The notes under the pieces: generated by a model | Seen by the model: the letters and a program-made list of their open reading frames with translations, nothing else | Databases searched by the model: none | What the model was told of the DNA's origin: nothing | Source of the DNA: Niebla homalea | Lineage: Eukaryota > Ascomycota > Lecanoromycetes > Lecanorales > Ramalinaceae | DNA length: 64,000 nt | Assembly: GCA_019925105.1 (NCBI GenBank) | Contig: JAHGAU010000010.1 | Coordinates: forward strand, 186,001 to 250,000 | Direction of reading: 5' to 3' | Translations under genes and position numbers: made by a program | Shown here: positions 44,915 through 55,506 of the stretch, in pieces | How the letters are laid out: each line of letters opens with the position of its first letter | Position numbering within the stretch: the first letter of the stretch is position 1

Positions 44915-46415
44915 TCACGCAGCGCCAGCGGTGGCGACAGGCTCTGCAATCTTGGTAACCTGGTTGCCAGCGCGGATGATCTTCTGACCTTGCCCATCCT
45001 TTGAGTACTGAACGTCCTTGTTCTCCCGTTGTGCGCGCTTCCAGATCTCCACTTCACAGCCGCCGCGAATGACACCGACGCGCATCGTGCTGAGCAGATT
45101 ATGGGCGGCATTGCTATGCATGTAAACACCACCGTTGAACATGGCAGTGGCGTCTTTGCCGATGCCGGAGCTGATCATGGCCTTCCCTCCTGGATGGTCC
45201 TTGATGAAGGTCGTCACATCATGTACAACACCAGCGACATCAATGAGAGCACGACCATTCTTGGCTTGATCTTGGAAGTCTTCATACTCCATGACTGGAA
45301 GAGCATCCAAGGGAACACCCCAGTCAAGCTTTGAGCGCTTCATGTCGAGTTTCTTCTGTAGCTGCTGCACACGACCTTTCTCGATTTCATTGGAACGGAA
45401 CTGCTTCAGATCGTAGGCGAGACCGAGTTGCTTCCAGCACCAGATAGACCATTTGGTGGGGTCGTACTGCCACCAGTCCAAGGCGTTGCGGTAGTCTGAC
45501 GGAAACTCGTGGTGGAAGTTGTGATAGCCCTCGCCAAGTGTCATCAATGCTGTGAAGACATGGTCACGAGGAGAGTTGCGGTCATCAAAGGGCTGGTCGC
45601 CAAGCCAATGGGCCAAGGAGTTGACACAGAAGGTGGCTTGCTGAACGAAGAAGATACGAAGGATACCAGCGTAGACAAAGCCACCGAGGAAGTCGTTGAA
45701 CATGAGGCCGCAGAAAATGGTTGGAAGGATCAAGCCCATGAAGAGGACGACCTTGAGGTAATGACGGTGCTGCCAGATGACGACTGGATCTTCGTTCAAG
45801 TCTGAAATGTCGGTCCTGCCAATACGCTTCGGATTTTGCTTCATGACCATCCACCCAAAGTGAGAATAGAGTAGGCCTTTGCGGACCGAGTAAGGGTCTT
45901 TATCAGTACTGGAGACTGTTAGTTGTTTTCTTGAGAGACAAGGGCGATTTCGACACTCACTCCGTATAGCGATGATGTGCGCGGTGATCACGTGCCCACC
46001 ACCTCACACTGCCTTCGACAGCACCGCCGCCGACAAGAGCCAGGAAGATTCTCAGTGACGTAGTGGCCGAGTAGCTGGAGTGTGCCCACAGGCGATGATA
46101 GCCTGCGGTGATACCGAGTCCAGAGAAATAGTAATAGATGACGGCGAAAAGGGCGGTCTGCCATCTGACTGGAGTCCAGAAAGCTGCCACACAACCCATG
46201 ACAGGCACGGCGACGATGAGGGTAACGTTCAGCCAGTTCACATGTCTCCACCAATTCTGCTTGGTCATTTTCGTGTCGGTGATGTGAGTTTTCTTAGGAT
46301 CATAGTGTCTATTCCTGTTGGGCTCTGACGGCTTTGCTGCCGCAGATTGCTGCTGTGATGATTGATATTCAGGCTTAATAGCCAAATGACCTGCCGCGGG
46401 TTGGTTTGATGGCAT
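44915..46415 (-). CDS. OLE1: Stearoyl-CoA (acyl-CoA delta-9) desaturase with cytochrome b5 domain
   Basis: Two minus-strand exons, 46415-45961 and 45908-44915, intron GTGAGT...CCAG (52 nt), giving 482 aa, standard for fungal OLE1 proteins. The desaturase domain has the three histidine boxes: HRLWAH (about 111), HRAHHRYTD (about 146; the second box spans the splice) and HNFHHEFP (about 287). These bind the di-iron centre. Four hydrophobic membrane spans are visible (for example [15 protein letters not shown]). The C-terminal third is a fused cytochrome b5 domain with the heme motif FIKDHPGG. It introduces the cis-9 double bond into palmitoyl- and stearoyl-CoA at the ER, taking electrons via its own b5 domain and NADH-b5 reductase. 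The gene is intact and an essential lipid-synthesis gene by family. The N-terminus (about 45 residues) is polar and Gln/Lys-rich. Confidence 0.95.
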
Positions 46416-49400
46416 GTTGATGGTATGGAGGAGTTTGCGTAAAGGTGTGGAAGGAGAGGCGGAAGGTTGAAGTATTAAAGGGAAGGAGGAAATCGGTTGG
46501 GAAGGAGTGGAGCGGTGAGTAAGGCCGTGTTGAACGGATGACCGAAGCGAAACGCTAGGAAAGCTCAGGAGTGGTGCGGTGATAGTTTGATGGGGAAAGT
46601 GACGAGTGGTTTATTTGTGGAGTCAACGTCAAAGTGTTGTGGCCTTGTGGGAAGTTAGGATTGATTGCGTCAAAGGTTGACAGAGAAGAAGCAATAGAAA
46701 GTTGGCGCCTGGGGCAGGAATATCAAGATGTGTGGTGTCAGTGTGTCGAAGCCTGAATCGAGCACTTTACAGACCAATCAAGGACATTCCAAAGCTGCAG
46801 GATCGCGACAGGTGATGCGCGGCTTGCGATCCATGATTCTGTTGGTCTGGGCTTTCTGTGCCTCCATGGCCCATCACTGGCTCACCGTGCCGTTGGGATT
46901 TAAGGATGCTCAACAGTTTTTTAGTTTTATACCACTAAGACGCCTTAGCGCCAGGGTCCGTCGCACTGGAGACATGGCTGACCACCACTTTTCTATTGCT
47001 TATGTCAAGTCGTTACTCTTTGATCGAATGGGAATATAAATGATCATTTAGAAATGAGATGACTTTCGTCTTGTTGCTGTGGCAAAAGGTAATTCTCATT
47101 CCGGGTCAATGCGTGAACGGCGTCGCATAGTTCACCGACTTGTCGAATCCGGTACCTGCGTCAGAGCACGCAGGTTAAACTCCCTGCGTCAAGTTGACGT
47201 CATTCACTGTCGCGTGTAAAGTTACTCAAGTGGAAGCCGAGCCGCGAGCGATCGCTCCACGCTTCTTAACTTATGAACACGTTGAGCATCTAGCCCTTGT
47301 TCAACCGGGATATCAGCGACGTATGCTTCGTTTTCGCCTGAATACGAAAGCAGAGTTATATTCCTGGAAACGTTCGGGTTTTTGATGTGGTCCTGACTAC
47401 TGTAGGCTTTGCTAGTAGTACAAGGCCCTGAAATATCACCCACGTCCAAACACAAATTTGATGACACCTTCATCGAACGGAGATTTACGCCTCTCTGGCT
47501 ATTGCAACTATCAGCGCAAGCTCACGTGTCCTCCAAGTCATCTCGTCATAATGCGTATCATCATGTCGCAATGCTCTTCATGCCTTGAGAAAATGAGCCC
47601 CTGAATCACATCGTGACGGCCTTTGAGCTGTTGGAAAGAATGGAAGTTGTTGCCAGACAACCGCATTCGTTGTGTCATTGTCGTACGATTCTCTTACTAT
47701 CTATCTCAATCTATGGTTATGACGATAGACTTTATATTCGGCTCGAAATGTAAATGTATGCTCATCGGAGTATTTGAAAGAGCACTGCAAAAGACAAGAA
47801 TCATTTGTGGCGCGCACTGCTAAGTCAATCTCATAACTCGAATGTTTTTTTGGGGGGAGACATGCAATCCCTGAAAAAAGAGTACGAAGCAAGATACGTG
47901 ATTTTATCCAGTGCATCTGCATATGTTATGCTATGTTCGCTCAGCCTCAATGCGTTTAGGCTTATCAGGTAAGGTGCATATCTGATGTCGCTGCATGCTC
48001 CCTTTATCCTATATTGGACTTGATGCATGGACAAACCTTCAGATAGAAAGTACCGTCACCGCGTCACTCCTCCCTCCACCATCCTACTTCCTACCCTTTT
48101 CCCCCTTCCGCCATCTAACTCCCTACCCGTCCTCCTTGCACCCTCAAACCAACCGCAAGAGAGACTTGACCTCCTCCAGCTCCATCATGATCAAGCCCAT
48201 ACAGAGTGCCCTTCCCCTCCCTTCCTTCCCACGCAACAATAGTATCTTAAACCCCTTTCACCCCTCTGCCTCACCATCCCCTCCACCCCCTGACCATCAA
48301 ATCCTACCAAAATCCCCCCTTCAATCTCCCCAGCACCGACACCTCCATCACAGTCCTCCAACACCCCGATTCCATCGCCTTGGAAATCATACCCCCCTTC
48401 CCTCCATTCAACGCTAAAACCCACTACTAACCCCGACTACTCACCCAGCATCGAGAGACGAATCGCACCATCTACCCTCCCCCTCCCTGATCCCATTACA
48501 CCACCACCAACCCTCTCCCCCGCCCCGCGGGACTTTTCCTTCTCGAACCACTCACTCCCTCCCTCCCTCCAACCCTTCCACCACTAAGGCGCTTAGCGTG
48601 CCGGAACGAACGACAGGTGCAAGATAGATGACGCACCGCCCGTACGCAGTAGCCGCGCGCGCAACTGGGAATCGAGATGGTTGTGTGATGGCTGCACGTC
48701 GTCTACTACTAATACTACTCCTCCTAAAAGTTTTTTGTTTTTTGGGGGCGGGGGAAGGGGATCTTTCACCAACGACCAAAACCGATACAGGGAGTACTAC
48801 CACCCCTGTGTGATGCCTGTCCGGCTGGCTGGCTGGCTGTGTGGGCAGACCAGCGATTCATCGAAACCATCCATGCATGCATGCATGCATCAACAACCTG
48901 GGGGGATCCGCCAACCCGGGGTTTTTCTCCCACGGCACGGGGGACGGGAGTGTATGTGCATGTTCAGCAGCAGTAGCAGCAGGGATGCAGCGTGACGGGG
49001 CTTGTCGACGGTGGTGGTGCTGGGATTCTCAGAATCATCAGAGAAATGAGGATGAACCGTTTCATCTGACTGTGTTTTCGAGGCCCTGTTCGAGGTGGTG
49101 TGGAGGATTATGGTATTATTATTTGATTGGCAGGGTCTATCTGGCATGGCACAGGCCGGGCTCGGATACAGGCGTTGATGGGCAAAAAAGGGTGTGTAAT
49201 GTTTGGAGGGGAGGTGTATGGTGACGTTTGCGTTTTTTTGCTTGGATGGCTCAAATCGTGGCACCGATCTCATTGGTTTTCTTGGTCGTGAAGCAACACT
49301 TGTTGCCGCTTTGAATCTTGGAGCTGTTGGCGGATGGGGCAGTAGGAACTTTTGATTTGGTGGGGAATCGGATGCAGCATTGTGAAGAAGGAAAAGAGGC

Positions 49401-49711
49401 TTGTTTTCTAATCGACATCGCATGCGCTGTTCATTTCTTGTATTCACACGCCTCAAAGTCAGTCGCCCTCTTCTTTCAGCCTTGTTCGCCCTGGGGTTGT
49501 CGCTGAGATGATGCTCACAAGCTGTATTCCGTAACCATATCCTCTCCTCCATTCCCCTCCTCAAATGAACCGTAATATGTACAAAGAATAATCCCACCTT
49601 CCTCCCCCTATAATGCCATCATCAAAGTTGCCTCTGCCTTGTCTACCAATTTTGTGCCATATTGACCATCCTTCTCTCACCTAGGTCATTCCCCACCTGA
49701 ACCACCCAAAT
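46416..49711. other. Gene-poor interval; desaturase promoter; repeats
   Basis: About 3.3 kb. The first several hundred bases should include the desaturase promoter. A cluster of short repeats and a CRE-like palindrome lies at 47153-47202 (separate entry). Between 48180 and 48600 the plus strand is Pro/Ser-rich in all frames; one reads TVLQHPDSIALEIIPPFPPF but shifts frame around it. A CATG/GCAT tandem lies at 48871-48891. The minus-strand open frame 49597-48890 starts at GTG and shows no domain; it lies beyond the 3' end of the gene at 49712-50266. Confidence 0.45.
47153..47202. promoter_or_regulatory. Compact cluster of inverted and direct repeats with CRE-like palindrome
   Basis: ACCTGCGT (47154-47161) and its exact complement ACGCAGGT (47168-47175) form a perfect 8-bp inverted repeat with a 6-base loop. 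CCTGCGTCA recurs exactly at 47155-47163 and 47183-47191. TGACGTCA, the palindromic CRE/ATF core, lies at 47195-47202. All are in 50 bases of an otherwise gene-free region about 740 bases upstream of the desaturase start. Function is inferred only from density; CRE-type bZIP binding is known for that core. Confidence 0.4.
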
Positions 49712-50266
49712 TTACAGACTCAACCGATCCACACTCCCCTCGTTACTCCTCCTCACCATCCCCAACCTCAACACCCTCTCCTCCCCCGCCACCGTGCGTC
49801 CACCAATCCACCAGCCACTGTTCGTCTCCCTGAACCCACCGACCCCACCCTCACTCGACGTGTCGCTGCCCCTCCTCCTCATCTGCTGCTGCTGCTGCTG
49901 CTGCTGCTGGGATAACAATTTACCATTGGCGCTGTGGGGACTGCCTGGCGGTGAAGTGAGGGGGCTGAGACTACGTTGGCGGCGGGGTGGGGAGGGGGAG
50001 GTGGAAAGTTGCCTGTTCCTGTTATGCTGTTGGGATTGGTGATGGTTGAGGGCGGAGGTTGTGGGGCCCGGTTTGGTGCTGTTGGTAGGGCGCGGCGAGG
50101 ATGCAGTGGGGATGTAGGAGGGTGAAGCCGGGTTGGTCGCGGAGAGGGGGTTGGGTTGCGAGGTGGAGGTTGAGCTGCTGGTGGAGGTCGTGGTCGTGGT
50201 GTATGGGCGGGAAGAGGCGCGGAAGACGGCGAAGAGGGAGGAGAGGAAGGAGCGGTTGGTGGGCAT
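49712..50266 (-). CDS. Ser/Pro/Gln-rich conserved fungal protein
   Basis: Intronless, 184 aa, ATG at 50266. The N-terminus is RSFLSSLFAVFRASSRPY, then a long disordered Ser/Thr/Pro region. A glutamine tract of nine follows (encoded by the CTG/CAG run at 49883-49909), then MRRRGSDTSSEGG. It ends in a compact C-terminal motif FRETNSGWWIGGRTVAGEERVLRLGMVRRSNEGSVDRLSL. From memory, similar W-[YW]-IGGR-TA-GEER-(F/V)..L.MV(R/K)R..S.DRLSL endings occur in short fungal hypothetical proteins, so the C-terminal block is probably the functional part. No catalytic motif, signal peptide or membrane segment is visible. Function is unknown. A basic RRR before a serine cluster suggests phosphorylation, which is speculative. 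Confidence 0.6.
   Translation of the reverse strand: MPTNRSFLSSLFAVFRASSRPYTTTTTSTSSSTSTSQPNPLSATNPASPSYIPTASSPRPTNSTKPGPTTSALNHHQSQQHNRNRQLSTSPSPPRRQRSLSPLTSPPGSPHSANGKLLSQQQQQQQQQMRRRGSDTSSEGGVGGFRETNSGWWIGGRTVAGEERVLRLGMVRRSNEGSVDRLSL
49883..49909. repeat. CTG/CAG trinucleotide run coding for polyglutamine
   Basis: Nine uninterrupted CTG units on the plus strand are read on the minus strand as CAG, giving nine Gln in the Ser/Pro/Gln-rich protein. Length variation between strains would be expected. Confidence 0.8.
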
Positions 50267-51003
50267 TTTGAAGCTGTTGTTGTGTGGAAGATGGAGCTTG
50301 TATGGCAGATGATGTTTGGGGTGGGCTTGTTCGGAATGAGAAAACTCGGAGGAATGGGGATGGTCGGTATTCTCGTCGAGCGGATATGGGTGGAAGGTTG
50401 GTCGGTGGTGCAAGAAGAGAGAACAGGTGGAGAGCAGTGAATCCGTTCACTCTTGAGATATTATGGAGTAGAGAGGGGTCGTCCGTTCCAAATCGAGGTT
50501 ATGGTTGAGGCATTTGCTCCATTGGCCCCTCTAATTCTCCGAATCTTCCTTAATTCCCTTGGTACTTTTCTAGTACTTTTCTTGAGGCTATCACGGATGC
50601 GCCGGAATAAGACACCACTGTTTTTGCTGTACACTCCTCATATGTCCCAACCAAGAGTATTCTCTCAAGGATGAGAGGAGGTATGAAGGAAGATATTCAT
50701 GAGCGCAGAAGCAACGACACAAAAGCCTCGCAATGTGGGGAAATCGGTCCTTTTTTTTGCGTGCAAACCGTTCTTGCTTTTTGCGGAAGCCGAGCGATTT
50801 GATTCACCGGAAGGATCCGGGATTGGTCTGCTCCAATTCTTCGCCAGGGTGTATTTTCCATCCTGACTGACGTAAATTTAAGAAGACTCTATAGGGCTGA
50901 AGCTGGTATTGATGCTGCGTCGACATCATCTCAAGCTTCAATAGCATCTCGCACTCAATATTGATCTCAGTCCCTCTTCCTCGTGAATTCCTGTACCGCC
51001 AAT
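50267..51003. promoter_or_regulatory. Divergent intergenic region before QCR10
   Basis: 737 bases between the minus-strand Ser/Pro/Gln-rich gene and the plus-strand QCR10 gene. It must contain both promoters. No coding signal is seen; a T-run lies at 50752-50759. Confidence 0.5.
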
Positions 51004-51493
51004 ATGGTATGGCGCCCCCCGAACTTCCCCCTCCAGCATATTGAATAAGCAGCAATTGCTAAAGTTCTTCTCCATCTAGGTTCAAGGACACCACGGCATC
51101 GGCTTCGCCAAAGTAAAGCCCAGCTACAACACTTACCGATCCCCTTATGGTCCCGAGTATGTATCTCCTCCCTTTGAGTGGATGAGAGGGGGTGTGTGGC
51201 CCGCCTCCAACCTCCCGGGCGGGCTCTTTCCCTCCTTCCCCCGTCCTTGGCAACCAAAACCTTCTGACCTTGTACGTCGCAGCTACAAGGTCCTCCCCAA
51301 CGTCCGCGGCATCGACTTTCGGCGCGCGATGAAATTCAGCACCACCGCCGCGGGATTCGGCGTCGTCGCGGGCATCTTCGCGATGCAGTTTTTCTCGGAC
51401 GTGCCGAAAGTGCGGACGGATATCATGCAGAAATTGCCGCTGGTGGGGGATCATTTCGTGAGGGAGGTGCCGCCAGAGGATAATCCGTTTTAG
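51004..51493 (+). CDS. QCR10: Cytochrome bc1 complex subunit 10 (QCR10-like)
   Basis: Three exons: 51004-51006 (only the ATG), 51080-51156 and 51283-51493, giving 96 aa. The first intron (GTATGG...CTAG, 73 nt) directly follows the start codon. Without it the frame meets a stop after 14 residues, while the spliced product is continuous: M-VQGHHGIGFAKVKPSYNTYRSPYGPDYKVLPNV, then a single membrane span (FSTTAAGFGVVAGIFAMQFFSDVPKVR, about residues 50-70). The fungal ending is DIMQKLPLVGDHFVREVPPEDNPF. That C-terminal pattern (PKVR.DI.QK.P..G..FV...PP.DNPF) is typical of fungal ubiquinol-cytochrome c reductase subunit 10. It would be a small accessory subunit in the inner mitochondrial membrane; it is not catalytic. 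Confidence 0.82.
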
Positions 51494-51981
51494 AGTGCGA
51501 TTGTATTGGGGAGGGCCGGTAATTGAGGAGGAAGGGTCATAGGGACGTGGAAGGGCACTCATTGAGAAGAGCGGAGGGGACGCGGAAAGATAGGGTGGTG
51601 GTGGGAGGAAGGAAGAGTAGGCGGGTGGAGTGGGTGGTGAGTCGAAGCTGAGGGGTGGTTGGGCGGCATGGAATTGTTCCAGCGTAGCGAGCCGATGCCA
51701 ACTTAGAGCCTGTAAAAATCACACAATGTTCTACTACTTCTGGGATGACTTTGTTGCTCGGAGCACCTTTGCTCTCTCACAATAGGATGCAGCTTTTTTT
51801 GATCAACAAGAATATTTGTTCCCGTGTCTATACAGCTAAACCAGCAAGGTGAATCCAAACGACCTCCCGCCACTATGCTCGCAGTCGAGAAAGATGTCTG
51901 ACCGCTCCCAGGAAACGCCCCAGCAAATGATCAAAAATACTTATACAAGAAAAGACGTCACGGGTGGCAGACTATCCAGCT
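51494..51981. other. Convergent intergenic region, no gene seen
   Basis: About 490 bases between the 3' ends of QCR10 (+) and the disulfide isomerase (-). It should hold both terminators/polyadenylation regions. Nothing else is seen. Confidence 0.5.
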
Positions 51982-54251
51982 CTAATCAGCCTTCCCATTC
52001 CCTACATTCCCCAAACCCTTCTCATCTAACCCTAGGAAACCTCCTCCACTGAGACTTATTCCTCTCCGCCTGCCCACAATCCCGTTCAATCTTCCCTTGC
52101 CGACCAGCCAGCTACCAACTATCCCCACAATGAGGAGGATGGCGCTTGAGTAAGGATGACTCGTCAGCAGCCCCGTGCAGGCGAAAAAGATTCTCTGCAA
52201 TCCCCCTGTTGTAGACTTGGACGATATCTTGGGTGGGCTTGCAACCACCTTTGGTACTGTCTCGAGGATGGAGGTGCGGGATGGGGTAATCCATGCGCCG
52301 GAGATGGTGGTATCCCAGTATCTTCGGTTCTGTTCACTATTTGTGAGCGCGCTGTCGGATGAAAAAAGGGCAATCGAGGGCAATGACTTACGTCTTCGTC
52401 GTTAATGATCACTCTCTCACCCTCTTTCACATTGATCCCGTATGTCGTGCGAATCCATCTCTCCCAGAATACACCATCCACCCATGCGAACCCTACCTGC
52501 TTTGTGTCTTCCTGCCTGATGTCGATATGGATTGACTTCGCCGCTCGCTTCGCCCTCTCGTCGTTTCGATCTTCGGCCTCCTCCAGCCGCAATTGCTTTG
52601 CATCTCTCAACTCCTGCCTCTCTAGCTCGAACTTTTGCGTCTGCTTCTCCATCCAGTCGAGCGCCGCATTCTTGATCTCCCGCTTGTCGAGGAGGAACTC
52701 GCCCGCCCGGTCCCGTGATAGGATACCCAGGACCACATACTTCCCACGCATGATGTCACGGGAATTGCTCGCCGTGAGTTCTGGGACGATGGGTAGCCAG
52801 ACCCGTTGCATCCAGGTAAGTACTTGGCGGTAATCCCGCATGTCTTTAGGGGCAAGGGCTTCATAGAGCGTGGAGTGACCGTCGCGCGAGACCAGCAGAC
52901 GGGGCCAGGTAGAGATCTTGAAGCGGTCGGACAAGGCTGGGTCGTTGGTCTTGACGAGTTTGGCGTGGCCGATGAGGGAGAGAGTGAGCCGCTCCAGGGC
53001 TTCAAAGTCTTCGGACGTGGTGGCGTGGTCGTAAAAGTAGATGAAGATGACCTCCTCAGTCTCCTCCATCTTCTCGAAGGAGGCCTTGTCGACCTGTTGG
53101 ACACCGCTGCCTACATCGAGGGCTTTTTTAGCATAGCTGACAAGATCGCCTAGACCGCGAAGGCCATCGTATTCAACTCTCTCGCCACCTCGGAAGAAGT
53201 GAATTGTGGGGTAGGCTTTCACACGAACGTCTTTGCATAGTCGAGGGTTGGCCTCGCAATTGACCTCGCCAATGTTCAATTTGCCTTGTAGTTCTTTTGC
53301 CATCTGTAGCCATGAAGGGGCGAGCGCTTGACAGTGATGGCACCACGGAGCGTAGAATTTGATAAACCATGAATCTTGCGTGTTGGTGACGAGCTTCTGA
53401 AAAGCCTCTGCGTTCAGATCGACTGATGTTCCTACTGGGTTGGCAGGTCCAGTAGGCTTCTTGGCTTTCGATTTCCCCTTAATTTTGGACGGAGACTTGG
53501 TTGAATCGGTCTCCGCAACGTCACTGGTAGCAGCAGCTGCAACATCTTGCACACGAGCAGGAACATCAGGCTCTGAAGGCTCCGCAGATGATGCGCCAGG
53601 CTCCGGTACCTTGAGACTCTTTGGTCGGGAGCCAGGCCGGATCGACTCCAACATTTCTTCGACAAATTTGCTTAGATTCTCCATGTTCTTCGCTTGGGTG
53701 AAGATGTTCACAAAGAGGCCATCCTTGTAGACTGAGAATGTAGGGTAGGCATTGATGTCATGAGTCTTGCACGCATCCCCAAATGCTACACAGTCGAGAC
53801 TTGCGAAGTGAAAGTCATAGTATCTCGTGAAGGAATTCATGGAGTCCTTGTCGGTTGCGCCTTTCTTTCCCGGCACGGGCTTCATGGTATAATAGAATTC
53901 ATACAGGGTCTGCCATGTGGGAGCAATGTCCTTGCAATGCCCGCAGTAAGGAGAGTAGTGTTTGATAAACCAGTATCCATTCTTTATTTCGGTTTGGATG
54001 CCTTCCCCCGTCAATTCCTTCATCGGCGGTACTTCCATCCCATTGAACTTGGTGTTGGTGCTTGATATAGCTTCGCTATTCGTGGCCCCTGCTTGTGGTC
54101 CATCTCCTTCAGGGGCTTTGACCTTGGGCTCTTGCAAAGAGTCTTCGACTGTATTGAGTTGGTGCTGAACATCGACCGCAGCTGCCGATATGAAGGAAGG
54201 AAGTAGGGAGGCAACGAGAAGCAGGAGAGAGGTGGTGGAGGATGACCTCAT
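51982..54251 (-). CDS. Membrane-anchored protein disulfide isomerase with two thioredoxin domains
   Basis: Two minus-strand exons, 54251-52392 and 52329-51982 (62-nt intron, GTAAGT...ACAG), giving 735 aa. The signal peptide is TSLLLLVASLLPSFISA (residues about 7-23). Thioredoxin domain 1 carries FIKHYSPYCGHCKDIAPTW (CGHC); a disordered Ser/Pro/Lys-rich linker (about 220-280) follows. Thioredoxin domain 2 has FIKFYAPWCHHCQALAPSW (CHHC). After a long C-terminal region with redox-less thioredoxin-like folds and a Glu/Arg helix (about 590-630), there is one membrane span SAILLIVGIVGSWLV (about 685-700) and a basic cytosolic tail; no KDEL/HDEL is present. This fits ER-membrane TMX/EPS1-type oxidoreductases that make or rearrange disulfides in secreted proteins. 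The ATG at 54251 is used; the frame stays open to a TTG upstream. Confidence 0.9.
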
Positions 54252-54665
54252 ATTGCTGGTCCGGCAATAGAGAAGCGATTTGCTTTGCAAGATATATCAC
54301 GGTGAGGGGTACTGATTCGTAAGAGTTCGCTCGTGGGGAGATGAGAGTCACGCTCGTCAACGAGCGCTATCGTAGACACATCTGTAGAATTGTAGTTGTG
54401 TGACTGTCTGCCGTATGAGAATGGAGAAGGTGTTCAATCTTCATTGCGGCAATACGTCGATTCTCCTATCTGCCGCTTTTTCTTGGCGATGTTCCGTAGG
54501 TAGTTCTAAGGAAGCGTCGACATATCAATCTTGCAAAGAGTAGTAGTAGAGTCTTCAAAGCTCTACGGATCCGTAATTCTCTTCAATTAAACCATTAAAA
54601 TCCCCCGTCAATTCCAACATTCCTCACCTCCTTACTTTGGAGACTATTACATACACCATTTAAGA
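54252..54665. promoter_or_regulatory. Divergent promoter between disulfide isomerase and complex I subunit
   Basis: 414 bases between divergent start codons. It carries the promoters and leaders of both genes. No specific site is asserted. Confidence 0.55.
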
Positions 54666-55506
54666 ATGCGGCCCACGTTACGGTTGAGCGCCTCGGTCAA
54701 GCCAGGCTCAGGACGTTTCCTCGAAGCTGGCAATCCTACCGGTTTGACTGGCCTATTCACCCATCCCTCACCACGTCCTACTCTCCTCTATGTCTACAGC
54801 CGTACCCTTGAACGCTTGAAACAAATACCGGAATCGTCAGTCTATCGAAAATCCTGTGAAGCCCTTACCAAGCACCGCATGCGGATCGTCGACGATGTCA
54901 AGCCTGCAGGTTGGGAGGAGTGGAAGGGCCGTGCAATGGAGAAGATCAAGAACAATCCAGAGATGCTAAAACCAGGTGCGAGTAGACATGTGTATGAGAG
55001 CATAGGCGAAAGAGCATTTGTAGAAACGGCGCCGGAGCAAGACATGAGTGATGTAGAATGGGACGGCGAGAAGGGAATGGCTCCTCTAGAGGGCACGAGG
55101 ACTCCGGAGGAGGTCTATCTCAACTATCGGGCACTGAGTGAGAAGAAGCCGGACTTGGGCGACCCACTCAAGTGGGAGCCTGAGCCGCCGCTGGACTCAT
55201 TGCAGTGCGTATCAATCTCAGCATAAAACTTTTTGGCTAATCATCACTGACGTCGCGCCAAGAATCAATGACATAGAAGAGCAGATTGGAGCAGGCCTCA
55301 TCGAGGAGGTGCTTCAGGTTGCAGAGGGAGAGCTTGAGTTGGTTAGTACGATGGCAGAGTCGAAGGCGTACGTTTCCCACTTTGGTGTAGTATGTACCTA
55401 GATACTAATGTCCTGCAGATGGGAGGAGCTTGAGGAGAAGCCCGAACCCGGTCAGTGGGATTACTTTACAAGAGATCAGCATACGAAGCCCACTCAAGCG
55501 CCTTGA
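54666..55506 (+). CDS. NADH:ubiquinone oxidoreductase 29.9 kDa subunit (NDUFA5-like)
   Basis: Three exons, 54666-55204, 55263-55367 and 55419-55506, giving 243 aa; splices GTGCGT...CAAG and GTACGT...GCAG. The N-terminus is a mitochondrial presequence (MRPTLRLSASVKPG) followed by FLEAGNPTGLTGLFTHPSPRPTLLYVYSRTLERLKQIPESSVYRKSCEALTKHRM. That is the ETC_C1_NDUFA5 domain in the fungal form. The segment INDIEEQIGAGLIEEVLQVAEGELELV is the conserved helix after the domain, and WEELEEKPEPGQWDYF ends the protein. Complex I NDUFA5 lies in the matrix arm (Q-module) and is an accessory subunit. Length and motif order are intact. The 5' gene is divergent from the disulfide isomerase gene. Confidence 0.92.

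Noticed and set aside
48890..49597. Minus-strand open frame of 235 codons
   Set aside because: Begins at GTG, Arg/Ser/Pro-rich with repeats, and lies beyond the 3' end of the Ser/Pro/Gln-rich gene; probably untranslated.
52622..53104. Second minus-strand frame within the disulfide isomerase
   Set aside because: Ser/Arg/Pro-rich shadow in another frame of a confirmed long exon.
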